Origin: an uncultured Desulfuromonadales bacterium
Lineage (GTDB): Bacteria; Desulfobacterota; Desulfuromonadia; Desulfuromonadales; Geopsychrobacteraceae
Assembly (NCBI GenBank): GCA_945787295.1
Contig: CALZHQ010000004.1
Location: forward strand, 1-57,696
DNA: 57,696 nucleotides
Reading direction: 5' to 3'
Shown: one piece after another, positions 1 to 9,349 of the stretch
How positions within the stretch are numbered: position 1 is the stretch's first letter
Layout of the letters: every line of letters starts with the position of its first letter
Notes under the pieces: generated by a model
The model's input: the letters and a program-made list of their open reading frames with translations, nothing else
Database searches by the model: none
Told to the model about the DNA's origin: nothing
Translations under genes and position numbers: made by a program

Positions 1-485
1 TAATTATCTAAGTCCATACGCCCCAAACCGGACACTACTGAACTAAAAACCTGAGTCACCAAAACGAAAACAGATAAAAACAAAAGGTATGGAAGCATTT
101 CTTCTACGACAACTGAATCTACTGAAGAAAGGCCAAAAGTCCCTACGAGAACAGGCATAAATAAAAAAACCATTAAAGATATAAATAGACCACTCATTGC
201 CACAAAAAAAGCGGCCATAGATGCATAACTTTTAATAGCTAAAATATCTCCTTTCCCGTATTCCTCAGCAATCAACTTAATAATGGCAGAGTTTACTCCA
301 AAATTACCAAGCTGAGCAAAATTCAAAACAGTTGCTAAAACAAGCCATAAACCATACTTTTCATAGCCTAAATATTTCAAGTAAACAGGATATGCCGCCA
401 AAAGAATAAAAATATTCAAAAGAGTAGCAACAAATCCAGAGGCAATATTGATTCTGAATTGATTGGAAACGATTTTTTTAATCAT
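1..485 (-). CDS. wzx: O-antigen flippase (Wzx-like), N-terminal part, cut by window edge
   Basis: The leftward frame stays open from the ATG at 485 to the window edge, giving the first 161 residues of a membrane protein. It begins MIKKIVSNQFRINIASG and has hydrophobic segments near residues 12-35, 45-65, 86-110 and 130-150. This matches the N-terminal half of Wzx/MATE-like polysaccharide exporters, which flip undecaprenyl-linked O-units across the inner membrane; the family is usually 400-500 residues, so most of the gene lies outside. The DNA is strikingly AT-rich compared with the rest of the window, as is common for wzx. No good ribosome binding site precedes the ATG. Identity rests on hydrophobicity pattern, start-region resemblance and the adjacent wzz; another multi-helix transporter is possible. 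Confidence 0.7.
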   Translation of the reverse strand, partial: MIKKIVSNQFRINIASGFVATLLNIFILLAAYPVYLKYLGYEKYGLWLVLATVLNFAQLGNFGVNSAIIKLIAEEYGKGDILAIKSYASMAAFFVAMSGLFISLMVFLFMPVLVGTFGLSSVDSVVVEEMLPYLLFLSVFVLVTQVFSSVVSGLGRMDLDN

Positions 486-510
486 AAAATTGATTTGCTA
501 ACCAAAAATC

Positions 511-540
511 TTGTTAAAACTATCAACTATTAATTGACAA
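511..540 (-). promoter_or_regulatory. Possible sigma70 promoter for wzx
   Basis: Reading leftward, TTGTCA (540-535) is followed after 18 bases by TAACAA (516-511), 25 bases before the wzx ATG. The -35 is good and the -10 weak. In such AT-rich DNA chance matches are likely. Confidence 0.25.
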
Positions 541-587
541 CTTAAAATGAAGAAAATAATTATTTTGAAATATGAAAAGCTAAAAAT

Positions 588-620
588 AATTAATCAGAAA
601 AAATACACTACTGATTAATT
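588..620 (-). terminator. AT-rich hairpin, possible terminator after wzz
   Basis: Perfect inverted repeat AATTAATCAG / CTGATTAATT with a 13-nt loop. On the leftward strand the second arm is followed by ATTTTTAGC, so a weak intrinsic terminator is possible. The stem has only three G-C pairs, which makes it doubtful. Confidence 0.3.
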
Positions 621-1029
621 CATCAAGCACAAGCTTCCTCAGCAATGCTGTCAATGATAATGAGATATTACTTTTTAAGAAACAAACCAATCTTACTTCT
701 TAAAACAAGAATAGAAATACTGCACTCAACCATTTTACCTATGAGTGCGTCCCTTGAGACACAGGCTCGAACTAAATCACATTTTCCCGAAGAATACCGA
801 GTGAGGCTCACAACTACTCATTAAGGCTTAGTTAAAACAACAAAAGACGGATTCAATAATGACGATTTAACAAACTTTCAATCAGAGAGCTTTAACAACA
901 TTCATATCTTTGAAATACTCTTTAATTCAAGTAGCGGATGAGAACAAATCATCGCCTTGTTAATCGTCGCCCAGGTGCACAAAGAAATCCCCTTGAAGAT
1001 AGAGCGGGTATTAGTTTCGTATTGCATCA

Positions 1030-2100
1030 TCACGTACTAGCAGTCATCCGAATCTTTCGGTTTCTAGTATTAGAAACAAACTCAGCAAAGAAAGCCAGCA
1101 GAACACCCAAAATCAACCCTATCGTAGCGGACAGTGCAACAACCAGTGACTTACCGGGACCGGTCGGTCTGGCGGAGCGAACTGCCACTCCCAACAACGC
1201 CTGGGTATTCTTGAATTGATCAGAAATTCTGTCGGATTTATCAAAATCAGCATATTCCTGCTGCAAACTTTCGACTTCGCGTTGTATTGAACTCAGCTCC
1301 AATTTATTTTTGGAGATTCCCAGGGAAAGCTTTTCTTTTTCATCTATCAGGCTGATATTCAGGCGTTCCCGAACCTTAAAGAGTTGGTTCGTAAGACTGG
1401 AAACATGATTTCTACTCATTTGGCCCGCCAATAGACTTTCAGTATTCTGAAGGTCGGAGGAAATTCGATTAAACATGGCTTTAGCCTGCAACAGCTCAGC
1501 TTCTAGTTCCTCCACCTTCTGAGAAAGCATTGAGCCTAGCGTGTTCAATCTCTTCAGGCGCGAACTCAACAAATCTCCTTGGTTTGCAGCCAAGACCAAT
1601 TTCTCCTTGGTTTTTTCAAGACGATCAAGAAGATTCTGCTTGGTTTCATTCCGCAAAGCCTCAATCTTCGGCCGATGTTCTTCAAAGAGCAAATTCAGTA
1701 TTGACAGGTGCAAATTTTTAACTTCATCTGCTTTGTCGAGAGTAGCCCTACTGCTCAAGGTTACAAAAGGGTCTCTATTGCCAACCTTGACATTAACAGG
1801 CAAAAATTGATTTGGATAATCAGCAAATCCTGAGCGGACTCTAGGAATGATTACATCTTTCAAAATATTTTGCATTACTTGCGGTGATACCAATGATTTA
1901 CCATTTACAGAAGCGATCTCTATTTTAGTCGAGTAAACGTAAGTAACGGGTTTCAAGAAAGTGAAACCAATTCCGACCAACAGACAAAAAACCACAAATA
2001 AAATTACCAACGCCTTCCTTTTTACCAAAACTTCCCAAAGTTGCAGAAGATCAACTTCATCGTCTACTGACTTATTACTACTAGAATTTTCCAAGGCCAT
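1030..2100 (-). CDS. wzz: Wzz/Cld chain-length determinant protein
   Basis: This 356-residue protein has the classic polysaccharide co-polymerase layout. It has a short cytoplasmic N-terminus, a transmembrane helix at about 30-49, a large periplasmic part with long coiled-coil stretches (about 130-300), then a Pro/Gly-rich segment (SARPTGPG) leading into a second helix at about 318-340 and a basic tail. Wzz sets the modal length of O-antigen made by the Wzy polymerase. The start is supported by GGAGGG five bases ahead of the ATG. It follows the epimerase gene by 27 bp and is the last gene before the 544-bp gap. A capsule/EPS Wzc-type N-terminal domain without a kinase is the alternative; the LPS context favours Wzz. 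Confidence 0.85.
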   Translation of the reverse strand: MALENSSSNKSVDDEVDLLQLWEVLVKRKALVILFVVFCLLVGIGFTFLKPVTYVYSTKIEIASVNGKSLVSPQVMQNILKDVIIPRVRSGFADYPNQFLPVNVKVGNRDPFVTLSSRATLDKADEVKNLHLSILNLLFEEHRPKIEALRNETKQNLLDRLEKTKEKLVLAANQGDLLSSRLKRLNTLGSMLSQKVEELEAELLQAKAMFNRISSDLQNTESLLAGQMSRNHVSSLTNQLFKVRERLNISLIDEKEKLSLGISKNKLELSSIQREVESLQQEYADFDKSDRISDQFKNTQALLGVAVRSARPTGPGKSLVVALSATIGLILGVLLAFFAEFVSNTRNRKIRMTAST

Positions 2101-2127
2101 AAACCCTCCAAAGGCGCAAGCGCTCTA

Positions 2128-3135
2128 TCAAACAACATAAAATCTACGGTACCAATCAACAAACCGCCGCATTCCATCTTCAATACTGGTTGACGGCTTG
2201 AAACCAACATCTTGAATAAGCGCATCGACATTCGCATAAGTCGCTGGGACATCACCTGGCTGGATAGGAAGCAGTATTTTTTCTGCTTTTTTACCTAGCG
2301 CGGTCTCTAGTGTTTCAATCATATGCATAAGTTCAACCGGCTGATTGTTTCCTATGTTGTAAAGTCGATAGGGAGCAGCGGCCGTTCCGGGGTCCGGATT
2401 ATAACCGCTCCAATCGGCATTCGCCTCGGCAATTTTATCAAGGGTACGTACAACGCCTTCGACAATGTCATCGATATAGGTAAAATCCCGCTTCATCTTT
2501 CCATAGTTGAAAACCTGGATCGGCTCACCTGCCAGAATCGCTTTGGTAAAAAGAAACAGCGCCATATCCGGACGCCCCCATGGGCCATAAACAGTAAAAA
2601 AACGCAGACCGGTGGTCGGAAGGTTGTAAAGATGGCTGTAGGTATGCGCCATCAATTCGTTAGCTTTTTTGGTCGCAGCGTAAAGGGAAACGGGATGGTC
2701 AACATTGTCATGAACAGAAAACGGCATCGAGGTGTTGGCGCCATAGACCGAGGAGGATGAGGCATAAACCAGATGTTGCACCTGATTGTGGCGGCAACCT
2801 TCGAGAACGTTTATAAAGCCTTCCAGATTGCTGTCAATGTAGGCGTGCGGGTTGGTCAGCGAGTAACGGACACCGGCCTGGGCAGCGAGATTGACGACCT
2901 TTTCGAAGCGTTCTTTTCTGAAAAGTTCAGCCATCCCCTCCCGGTCCGCCAGGTCCATCTTGATGAAGCGAAAGCTTTTTTGCCCGGTGAGCTGCGCCAA
3001 CCTCGCTTCTTTGAGGCTGACATCATAATAATCGTTCATGTTGTCGAGACCGACCACTTCGTCGCCGCGCGCCAGCAGATATTTCGCCAAATGAAATCCG
3101 ATAAAACCGGCGGCCCCGGAAACAAGCACCTTCAT
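2128..3135 (-). CDS. UDP-glucuronate 4-epimerase (NAD-dependent, SDR family)
   Basis: Extended short-chain dehydrogenase of 335 residues. It has the NAD-binding GAAGFIG at residues 7-13, a serine-rich SSS stretch near 126-129 and the catalytic pair Y152/K156 (YAATK). The motif [12 protein letters not shown] after strand 2 is typical of UDP-glucuronate 4-epimerases (Cap1J/LspL group), which make UDP-galacturonate for O-antigen or capsule. The ATG at 3135 is chosen because GAGG lies six bases before it; an in-frame ATG 12 bases upstream overlaps that ribosome site. It sits between fcl and wzz in the sugar-nucleotide block. UDP-glucose 4-epimerase activity cannot be ruled out from sequence alone. 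Confidence 0.85.
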   Translation of the reverse strand: MKVLVSGAAGFIGFHLAKYLLARGDEVVGLDNMNDYYDVSLKEARLAQLTGQKSFRFIKMDLADREGMAELFRKERFEKVVNLAAQAGVRYSLTNPHAYIDSNLEGFINVLEGCRHNQVQHLVYASSSSVYGANTSMPFSVHDNVDHPVSLYAATKKANELMAHTYSHLYNLPTTGLRFFTVYGPWGRPDMALFLFTKAILAGEPIQVFNYGKMKRDFTYIDDIVEGVVRTLDKIAEANADWSGYNPDPGTAAAPYRLYNIGNNQPVELMHMIETLETALGKKAEKILLPIQPGDVPATYANVDALIQDVGFKPSTSIEDGMRRFVDWYRRFYVV

Positions 3136-3194
3136 GAAAAACCTCATTTATTTTCGGTGGCACGGAAGAGTTTACCCTTGTTGCCAAATTAAAG

Positions 3195-4169
3195 TTAGCT
3201 TCGATAAGAATGCGGATTTTCTTTAAACCATTGATAGGTCTGTCGTAACCCTTCTGCCAGGCCGATTTTGGCCTGCCAGCCTAAATCCCGCAAGCGCGAC
3301 ACATCGAGCAGTTTGCGAGGAGAACCATCCGGCTTACTGGAATCAAAAACCAATTCCCCCTGAAAACCGGTAACTCTTGCTACTGTTTCTGCCAACTCTC
3401 GGATGGTACAATCGGCCCCCGAGCCAACATTGACGTGTGACAACATCGGTGAGGTATGCTCTATGTAAGTTTTCGGGTCAAGTTGCATGACAAAAACTGC
3501 AGCTGCGGCCATATCGTCGACATGTAGAAACTCCCTCTTTGGCGTTCCGCTCCCCCAGATAACGACCTTTCCATCATTATTCTTTACTGCTTCGTGAAAA
3601 CGAAGTAGCAGTGCCGGAATCACATGACTGTTTATGGGGTGAAAATTGTCCCCGGGGCCGTAAAGATTGGTCGGCATGACGCTGCGATAGTCGCACTGGT
3701 ACTGCCTGTTGTAGCTCTCACAGAGCTTGATTCCGGCAATTTTGGCGATAGCATACGGCTCGTTAGTTGGCTCCAAAGAACCGGTCAACAAGGCGTTCTC
3801 TGCCATCGGCTGTGCGGCTAATTTCGGGTAGATACAGGAGGAACCGAGGAATAGCAGCTTTTGGACACCTTGCTCATGGGCCGCATGAATAACGTTGGTT
3901 TCAACCACCAGGTTCTGGTAGATAAATTCAGCCGGATAGGTATTGTTGGCATGAATCCCGCCGACCTTGGCGGCAGCAAGGTAAACCTGATCGATCTGCT
4001 CTGAGGCAAAAAAAGAACGGACCGCCACTTGATCCAACAAATCCAGTTCAGTATGCGTCCGGGTGATGACATTATCATAACCGAGACTTTGCAAACGGCG
4101 GACAATTGCCGACCCGACCATTCCGGTGTGCCCGGCAACAAATATCCTGTCAGTCGTCTTCAGGGCCAC
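3195..4169 (-). CDS. fcl: GDP-L-fucose synthase
   Basis: Converts GDP-4-keto-6-deoxymannose to GDP-L-fucose by 3,5-epimerisation and NADPH reduction. The 324-residue protein has the nucleotide-binding GHTGMVG at 13-19, the SSC motif at 110-112 (catalytic Ser and Cys of the family) and the YxxxK pair Y139/K143, with the family signature [11 protein letters not shown]. Length equals the family norm. The start is a GTG placed directly after the TAA stop of gmd with no gap, so translation is probably coupled. With gmd it forms the complete de novo GDP-fucose pathway from GDP-mannose. Confidence 0.93.
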   Translation of the reverse strand: MALKTTDRIFVAGHTGMVGSAIVRRLQSLGYDNVITRTHTELDLLDQVAVRSFFASEQIDQVYLAAAKVGGIHANNTYPAEFIYQNLVVETNVIHAAHEQGVQKLLFLGSSCIYPKLAAQPMAENALLTGSLEPTNEPYAIAKIAGIKLCESYNRQYQCDYRSVMPTNLYGPGDNFHPINSHVIPALLLRFHEAVKNNDGKVVIWGSGTPKREFLHVDDMAAAAVFVMQLDPKTYIEHTSPMLSHVNVGSGADCTIRELAETVARVTGFQGELVFDSSKPDGSPRKLLDVSRLRDLGWQAKIGLAEGLRQTYQWFKENPHSYRS

Positions 4170-5291
4170 TTAATTCTCCACCGAGACCGGAACTTCAAAG
4201 CCATGTTTTTTCAGCAGTGCGTGACGCTGGGCAACCTTGAGGTCCTCAGCGACCATCTCGGCGCACATTTCCTGTACAGTTACTTCAGGGACCCAGCCGA
4301 GCATCTCTTTTGCTTTGGTCGGGTCTCCCAAGAGGGTTTCTACTTCAGCGGGACGGAAATAACGCGGATCGATCCGGACGATAACGTCCCCTACCTGCAA
4401 TGCAGGAGCGTCATCGCCAACGATCTTGACAACAACTGCTTTTTCATCCAGCCCCTCTCCTTCAAATTGCAGGCTGACGCCTAATTCGGCAGCGGACCAG
4501 CGGATGAAATCGCGCACAGAATACTGCAATCCTGTGGCAATCACAAAATCCTCCGGTTGCTCCTGCTGCAGCATCATCCACTGCATCCGCACATAATCCC
4601 TTGCATGTCCCCAGTCACGCAATGCGTCCATATTGCCCATATAAAGGCAACTCTCTAGACCTTGGGCAATATTGGCAAGCCCGCGAGTGATTTTTCGGGT
4701 GACAAAGGTTTCGCCGCGCCGTGGGGACTCATGGTTGAAGAGAATCCCATTGCAAGCATACATGTTGTAAGCTTCGCGATAATTCACCACAATCCAATAA
4801 GCATAGAGCTTTGCAGCAGCGTAGGGGGATCGCGGATAAAAAGGGGTCGTCTCTTTCTGTGGAGTTTCCTGCACCAAACCGTACAGTTCAGACGTTGATG
4901 CCTGATAGAAGCGGGTCTTCTTCTCAAGGCCGAGCAAACGGATCGCTTCCAGCAACCGTAAGGTTCCCAAGGCGTCAACATCGGCAGTATATTCTGGGGA
5001 CTCAAAACTAACCGCAACATGCGACTGAGCCCCCAAGTTGTAGACCTCATCCGGCTGGACTTCCTGAAGAATGCGGGTGAGATTTGACGAATCAGTCAAG
5101 TCGCCGTAATGCAGTATAAAATCCTGATTTTCCACATGTGGATCTTGATAAATATGGTCAATACGCTGAGTGTTAAACGATGAGGCCCGGCGCTTGATGC
5201 CGTGTACTTCATAGCCCTTGGCTAGAAGAAACTCGGCGAGATAGGAACCATCTTGGCCGGTCACACCGGTAACTATCGCTTTCTTTTTCAT
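4170..5291 (-). CDS. gmd: GDP-mannose 4,6-dehydratase
   Basis: First committed step of GDP-L-fucose (also GDP-rhamnose/perosamine) synthesis. The 373-residue protein has [10 protein letters not shown] at 9-18 for NADP binding, the catalytic triad region with T133/E135, and Y157/K161. The family motif [16 protein letters not shown] follows at about 186-201. Length is normal. The ATG at 5291 abuts a 13-codon open frame that ends in TAG immediately before it. The next gene downstream, fcl, begins directly after this stop. Presence of fcl makes fucose the likely product. Confidence 0.94.
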   Translation of the reverse strand: MKKKAIVTGVTGQDGSYLAEFLLAKGYEVHGIKRRASSFNTQRIDHIYQDPHVENQDFILHYGDLTDSSNLTRILQEVQPDEVYNLGAQSHVAVSFESPEYTADVDALGTLRLLEAIRLLGLEKKTRFYQASTSELYGLVQETPQKETTPFYPRSPYAAAKLYAYWIVVNYREAYNMYACNGILFNHESPRRGETFVTRKITRGLANIAQGLESCLYMGNMDALRDWGHARDYVRMQWMMLQQEQPEDFVIATGLQYSVRDFIRWSAAELGVSLQFEGEGLDEKAVVVKIVGDDAPALQVGDVIVRIDPRYFRPAEVETLLGDPTKAKEMLGWVPEVTVQEMCAEMVAEDLKVAQRHALLKKHGFEVPVSVEN

Positions 5292-5333
5292 CTAAGTCCC
5301 ACCCTGCCTCTTTAGTTGAGTTTTACTAACCAT
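5292..5333 (-). CDS. Possible 13-codon leader peptide upstream of gmd
   Basis: An ATG at 5333 has a good ribosome binding site (AGGAG, seven bases upstream) and opens a 13-residue frame (MVSKTQLKRQGGT). Its TAG stop lies immediately before the gmd ATG (TAGATG). The arrangement suits translational coupling or a leader peptide. The composition is not obviously regulatory. It could be chance. Confidence 0.3.
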   Translation of the reverse strand: MVSKTQLKRQGGT

Positions 5334-5459
5334 ACTTTGTCTCCTAATTGATAACAACTATAAGCATCAATTTACATTTGCATGTCATTCCGTGCATTTT
5401 GTATTTTCAGTTTCAAGCATCAATAAAAAAGCCCAACCCCAAAAACTAATCTAAAACCT

Positions 5460-6005
5460 TCAATCAAAAGCTTCTATATCTATAAAAACCAACCCTCGAG
5501 AATCCTTTTCAGATAAACTCGGGGGCACAGTTAACGGCCAGTCTATCCCCAGCTCTTCATCGTCCCAACGGATACATTTTTCAAATTCAGGTGCATAATA
5601 ATCCGTCGTCTTATAAAGAACTTCGGCGGTCTCACTCAGAACCAAAAATCCGTGTGCGAAACCTTCCGGCACCCAGAATTGCCGCTTGTTTTCAGCCGAC
5701 AAATAGCAGCCAGTCCATTTACCAAAGGTTGCTGATGACCGACGCAAATCGACCGCAACATCAAAAACTTCACCCTGTACGGCACGAACCAACTTCCCTT
5801 GCGCTTGCTGAACCTGATAGTGCAAACCGCGCAGCACGCCCTTGGCTGAGCGGGAATGGTTATCCTGCACAAATTTCGTTTTAAGCCCGGTCAGTTCTTC
5901 CCAACGCCGCAGATTAAAACTCTCCATAAAAAAACCGCGCTCATCACCAAAAACCTGCGGTTCGATAATCAACACATCCGGGATTTCTGTTGGAATAACT
6001 TTCAT
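5460..6005 (-). CDS. rfbC: dTDP-4-dehydrorhamnose 3,5-epimerase
   Basis: Third step of dTDP-L-rhamnose synthesis. The 181-residue cupin protein has the family's FVQDNHS at 45-51 and LRGLHYQ at 58-64, the latter holding the catalytic-site histidine (H62). Next come KLVR at 71-74 and EGFAHGF near 115-121. Length matches RmlC. It lies 9 bp after rfbA and is the last of the four rml genes. A 168-bp gap then separates it from gmd. Confidence 0.95.
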   Translation of the reverse strand: MKVIPTEIPDVLIIEPQVFGDERGFFMESFNLRRWEELTGLKTKFVQDNHSRSAKGVLRGLHYQVQQAQGKLVRAVQGEVFDVAVDLRRSSATFGKWTGCYLSAENKRQFWVPEGFAHGFLVLSETAEVLYKTTDYYAPEFEKCIRWDDEELGIDWPLTVPPSLSEKDSRGLVFIDIEAFD

Positions 6006-6014
6006 AAGTCTAAA

Positions 6015-6890
6015 TCAGAACTCTTCCTTGAGGATCCGCTCAAGGTAGTCACGGTAGCTCGATTTCGGAGTCTGCTCGATGACCAGCTGGAACTGCTCCC
6101 GATCGATAAAGCCTTTGTGGTAAGCGACCTCTTCCAGACAGGCGATCTTGACCCCCTGCCGTGCTTCCAGAGTGCCGATAAAATGGCTCGCCTCAAGTAA
6201 ACTCATGTGGGTCCCGGTATCGAGCCAGGCGATGCCGCGCTCAAGTTTTTCTACCATCAGCTCCTGACGGCGCAGATACGCAAGGTTGAGATCGGTAATT
6301 TCAAGCTCGCCGCGGGCCGATGGCTTCAGTTGCTTGGTCATTTCGACAACCTTCTCATCGTATAGATAAAGGCCGGGAACCGCATACCGCGATTTGGGCT
6401 TTGCCGGCTTTTCTTCAATACCAATCGCCTGACCATTACGGTCAAATTCGACGACACCGTACCGTTCAGGGTCATGAACCGGGTAACCGAAGACCCGCGC
6501 ACCACCATCAAACTCGGCAAAGATCCGGTCCAACTCCATACGTCCGTAGAAAATATTGTCGCCGAGGATCAGCGACACAGGCTGATTATCGACAAACTCC
6601 TCACCGACCAGAAACGCCTGGGCTATCCCTTTCGGTTCAGACTGCACGGCGTAGCTCAGCTTAATCCCCCAGCGACTGCCATCGCCGAGCAGCGCTTCAA
6701 AGCGCGGGGTATCCTGTGGAGTGGAGATGATCAGGATGTCCTGTACGCCGGCACGCATTAAAATCGACAGCGGGTAGTAGATCATCGGTTTGTCGTAGAT
6801 CGCCTGTAACTGTTTGCTAGCCACCAGCGTCAACGGATAGAGGCGGGTGCCGGCGCCGCCGGCGAGCACAATGCCTTTTTTAATCGCCAC
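6015..6890 (-). CDS. rfbA: Glucose-1-phosphate thymidylyltransferase
   Basis: Makes dTDP-glucose from dTTP and glucose-1-phosphate, the entry step of the rhamnose pathway. The protein has 291 residues, as is usual for RmlA. The nucleotidyltransferase signature [11 protein letters not shown] is at 11-21, with KPMIYYPLS at about 34-42, the metal/nucleotide motif LGDNIFYG near 108-115 and the substrate motif EEKPAKPKS near 158. It lies 2 bp downstream of rfbD and 9 bp upstream of rfbC, so it is cotranscribed. Confidence 0.96.
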   Translation of the reverse strand: MAIKKGIVLAGGAGTRLYPLTLVASKQLQAIYDKPMIYYPLSILMRAGVQDILIISTPQDTPRFEALLGDGSRWGIKLSYAVQSEPKGIAQAFLVGEEFVDNQPVSLILGDNIFYGRMELDRIFAEFDGGARVFGYPVHDPERYGVVEFDRNGQAIGIEEKPAKPKSRYAVPGLYLYDEKVVEMTKQLKPSARGELEITDLNLAYLRRQELMVEKLERGIAWLDTGTHMSLLEASHFIGTLEARQGVKIACLEEVAYHKGFIDREQFQLVIEQTPKSSYRDYLERILKEEF

Positions 6891-6892
6891 GA

Positions 6893-7759
6893 TTACCCCT
6901 TTGTCTTCTGTAAAAAGTAACGCTGCAAACTCTCAGACCACTGCGGAATGCCAACCCCGGCAGCAGCAATAATCTTGTCTTTGCTCAGCACCGAGTAGCC
7001 TGGCCGCTTGGCCGGCAATGGAAAGGCTTCGGTCGGAATCGGAACGATCTCCTTGACCTTCAGCGGCTGTCCCTGCGCCTTGCCTTGGGCAACGATCGCG
7101 CAGGCAAATTCGTACCAGCTGCAGGACCCGGCATTGCTGTAATGGTAGAGACCGTAATCATGGGTCTGCAGGAGCGCAAAAACAGCTGCTGCCAGATCTT
7201 CGGTCCAGGTCGGTGTTCCCAGCTGGTCGGCAACAATCCTCAACTCATCCCGTTCGCTGGCTAACCTCAGTATCGTCTCGACAAAATTGTTCCCGCCGGC
7301 GCCATACAACCAGCTGGTGCGGAGGATAAAGTAGGTGTGCAGTCCTGAAGCCAGGATCCGTTCTTCACCGAGCCGCTTACTTGCCCCATAAACCGACACT
7401 GGCCGCGGCAGATCCTCTTCGCGGTAGGGGGTCGATTTCTGACCGTCAAAAACAAAATCGGTCGAGATATGCACCAGCACCGCCCCAGAAGCGATCGCAG
7501 CTTCGGCCAGGTAACCGGGCCCCTCCCCGTTGACTTGCATGGCAAGCTCAGCGTTCGTTTCACAGCCGTCGACATGGGTCATCGCGGCACAGTTGATGAT
7601 AACCTGCGGCCTGCTCTTGGCCAGCGCAAGCACCTGGTCAGGGTCGGTGATATCGAACTCCGGAAGATCCAGGCATTTGAGCTCGAAACCATCCGGCAGG
7701 ACCTTCTTGATGGCCGTCGCGAGCATGCCGTTTGCGCCGATCAGCGCAAGCGTTTTCAC
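6893..7759 (-). CDS. rfbD: dTDP-4-dehydrorhamnose reductase
   Basis: Final NAD(P)H-dependent reduction giving dTDP-L-rhamnose. The 288-residue SDR protein has the nucleotide motif GANGML at 8-13, [10 protein letters not shown] near 97-106, and YGASKRLGE carrying the catalytic Tyr/Lys near 128-136. The start is a GTG at 7759, three bases after the rfbB stop. Length is normal for RmlD. Confidence 0.95.
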   Translation of the reverse strand: MKTLALIGANGMLATAIKKVLPDGFELKCLDLPEFDITDPDQVLALAKSRPQVIINCAAMTHVDGCETNAELAMQVNGEGPGYLAEAAIASGAVLVHISTDFVFDGQKSTPYREEDLPRPVSVYGASKRLGEERILASGLHTYFILRTSWLYGAGGNNFVETILRLASERDELRIVADQLGTPTWTEDLAAAVFALLQTHDYGLYHYSNAGSCSWYEFACAIVAQGKAQGQPLKVKEIVPIPTEAFPLPAKRPGYSVLSKDKIIAAAGVGIPQWSESLQRYFLQKTKG

Positions 7760-7762
7760 AGG

Positions 7763-8827
7763 CTACCGTTCCCCGTATTGCTTGGCGTAGTACTCCTGGT
7801 AGGAGCCATCCAGCACCGCACCGATCCAGTCGCGATGCGCTAAATACCAGTCAATGGTCTGCCGAATTCCGTCCTCGAAGTCCAACGAGGGCTCCCAGCC
7901 GAGTTCGTCCCTGATTTTGCTGGCGTCGATCGCGTAGCGCCGGTCGTGGCCGGCGCGATCTGTGACGAAACGGATCAAGGACTGACGCTTTTCACCGCCT
8001 GGCAGCGGCGGGGCTGTTTGATCCAGGATATCGCAGATCGTACTTACGACCTCGATATTCTGCTTCTCGCTATTGCCACCAACGTTGTAGGTCTCGCCGA
8101 GCCGGCCTTTCTGCAAAACAGCAAGGATCGCACGACAGTGATCCTCGACAAACAACCAGTCCCTGATATTCTTCCCGTCACCATAGACCGGCAGTTCCTT
8201 ACCGTTCAAGGCGTTGTTGATAATCAGCGGAATCAGCTTCTCCGGAAACTGCAGCGGCCCGTAATTGTTCGAGCAATTCGTCATCAGCGTCGGCAGCCCG
8301 TAGGTATGAAAGTAAGCGCTGACCAGATGGTCGGAGGCAGCCTTGCTGGCCGAATACGGGGAACGAGGATCGTATGAGGTGGTTTCGGAAAACAGGCCGG
8401 TCTCCCCCAGCGAGCCGTAGACTTCGTCCGTGCTGACATGCAGAAAACGCTTCCCTGCGCCATCGCCAGCGGCCAGCCAGGCCTGCCTTGCCGCTTCCAG
8501 CAGCGCAAAGGTTCCGTTGATGTTGGTCTGAATGAATTCGGCCGGCCCGGCGATGCTGCGATCAACATGCGACTCGGCGGCAAAGTGCACCACCGTGTCG
8601 ATCTGCTCTTCGGTAAACAGTCTCGCCAGCAGGTCGGAATCGCAGATATCCCCCTTGACGAAACGGTAACGTGGATCGGCCTCGATCTCCTGAAGATTCT
8701 CCAGGTTTCCAGCGTAGGTCAGCTTGTCGAGATTAACCAGCCGGATCTCTGCGAGTTCCCGCAGGACCAGTTTGACGAAATTGGCGCCAATAAAACCGCA
8801 GCCGCCGGTGACTAAAATACACTTCAT
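7763..8827 (-). CDS. rfbB: dTDP-glucose 4,6-dehydratase
   Basis: Second step of dTDP-rhamnose synthesis, producing dTDP-4-keto-6-deoxyglucose. The 354-residue protein starts [17 protein letters not shown], with NAD-binding GGCGFIG at about 8-14. HVSTDEVYG and YSASKAASD carry the catalytic Thr, Asp, Glu, Tyr and Lys; [14 protein letters not shown] is characteristic of RmlB. The ATG at 8827 is preferred to an adjacent upstream TTG. It is the first gene of the rmlB-D-A-C order. No clear promoter was seen in the ~25 bp between it and the terminator hairpin at 8856-8884. Confidence 0.96.
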   Translation of the reverse strand: MKCILVTGGCGFIGANFVKLVLRELAEIRLVNLDKLTYAGNLENLQEIEADPRYRFVKGDICDSDLLARLFTEEQIDTVVHFAAESHVDRSIAGPAEFIQTNINGTFALLEAARQAWLAAGDGAGKRFLHVSTDEVYGSLGETGLFSETTSYDPRSPYSASKAASDHLVSAYFHTYGLPTLMTNCSNNYGPLQFPEKLIPLIINNALNGKELPVYGDGKNIRDWLFVEDHCRAILAVLQKGRLGETYNVGGNSEKQNIEVVSTICDILDQTAPPLPGGEKRQSLIRFVTDRAGHDRRYAIDASKIRDELGWEPSLDFEDGIRQTIDWYLAHRDWIGAVLDGSYQEYYAKQYGER

Positions 8828-8855
8828 CAATTTTTCAACCTTGAAAATTTAAAAA

Positions 8856-8884
8856 CTCTGGGAGAGGAAATTCCTCTCCCAGAG
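8856..8884 (-). terminator. Rho-independent terminator of the ComEA-like gene
   Basis: A near-perfect palindrome has 13-bp arms (CTCTGGGAGAGGA and TCCTCTCCCAGAG) around a 3-nt loop. On the leftward strand it is followed by TTTTTAAATTTTC. It lies 41 bp beyond the ComEA-like stop codon and separates that gene from rfbB. Confidence 0.88.
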
Positions 8885-8925
8885 AGCGCGAAAAGAGTTC
8901 GATCGTTTAATTTAAGGCTGTTGAA

Positions 8926-9207
8926 TCAGCCTTCGGATAAAACCAGATGGGGCCGAAGTTTTTCCAGCGTCTTACCCCCGACCCCTTTGACATTCTGCAG
9001 TTCGTCAAGAGACGTGAAATCGCCTTTGCTCTGGCGATATTCAATGATCCGCTGGGCAAGGACCTCGCCGATCCCCTTGACTTCGACAAGTTGCTCAACG
9101 GTCGCGGTATTGATATTGATCTGTTCGGCGGCAAATACTGGTAACCCGCCAGCCAGAAACGCCACTAACAGCGCGGCACAAATAACCTGTTTTATACTAC
9201 TCATCAT
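8926..9207 (-). CDS. ComEA-like helix-hairpin-helix protein, exported
   Basis: The 93-residue protein has a Sec signal peptide (hydrophobic core about 8-24, cleavage near VFA-AE). The mature part is almost only a tandem helix-hairpin-helix DNA-binding fold (ININTATVEQLVEVKGIG at about 29-46 and a second hairpin with NVKGVGGKTLEKL near 73-85). This matches the C-terminal domain of ComEA, the periplasmic DNA-binding receptor of natural transformation. Many Gram-negative bacteria carry such short forms. It stands alone with its own promoter and terminator, and no other competence gene is nearby. Whether it takes part in DNA uptake here is an inference. Confidence 0.85.
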   Translation of the reverse strand: MMSSIKQVICAALLVAFLAGGLPVFAAEQININTATVEQLVEVKGIGEVLAQRIIEYRQSKGDFTSLDELQNVKGVGGKTLEKLRPHLVLSEG

Positions 9208-9228
9208 AATCCCCCCTAGTCTCTATGA

Positions 9229-9244
9229 CGCCCCCTCCGGGGCG
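9229..9244 (-). promoter_or_regulatory. GC hairpin in the leader of the ComEA-like gene
   Basis: A perfect 6-bp stem (CGCCCC/GGGGCG) presents GGAG in its loop on the leftward transcript, about 20 bases ahead of the ribosome site AGGGGGG of the ComEA-like gene. A GGA in a hairpin loop plus a second GGA at the ribosome site is the layout of CsrA/RsmA targets. This reading is speculative. Confidence 0.3.
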
Positions 9245-9306
9245 GTTAAAGGGCACAAACCCTTTTCGCGGCACGAAATAATAAATCATTCAATGAGAAA
9301 GTCCGG

Positions 9307-9334
9307 ATAATAACATTTCAGACAAACATTGCAA
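9307..9334 (-). promoter_or_regulatory. Candidate sigma70 promoter for the ComEA-like gene
   Basis: Leftward TTGCAA (9334-9329), 16-base spacer, TATTAT (9312-9307), about 100 bp ahead of the ATG at 9207. It sits in the gap after gmhB and fits a separate transcription unit ending at the 8856-8884 terminator. Confidence 0.45.
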
Positions 9335-9349
9335 AGACGCAAAATCTCT

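Larger units (their letters stand above)
486..1029. other. 544-bp AT-rich intergenic region between wzz and wzx
   Basis: No coding frame of convincing length exists on either strand. The region is AT-rich and holds a perfect 10-bp inverted repeat (588-597 and 611-620) and a weak promoter-like sequence. A gap of this size is unusual inside an otherwise tightly packed O-antigen block. It could be a decayed gene, or the boundary between two transcription units. Confidence 0.6.
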
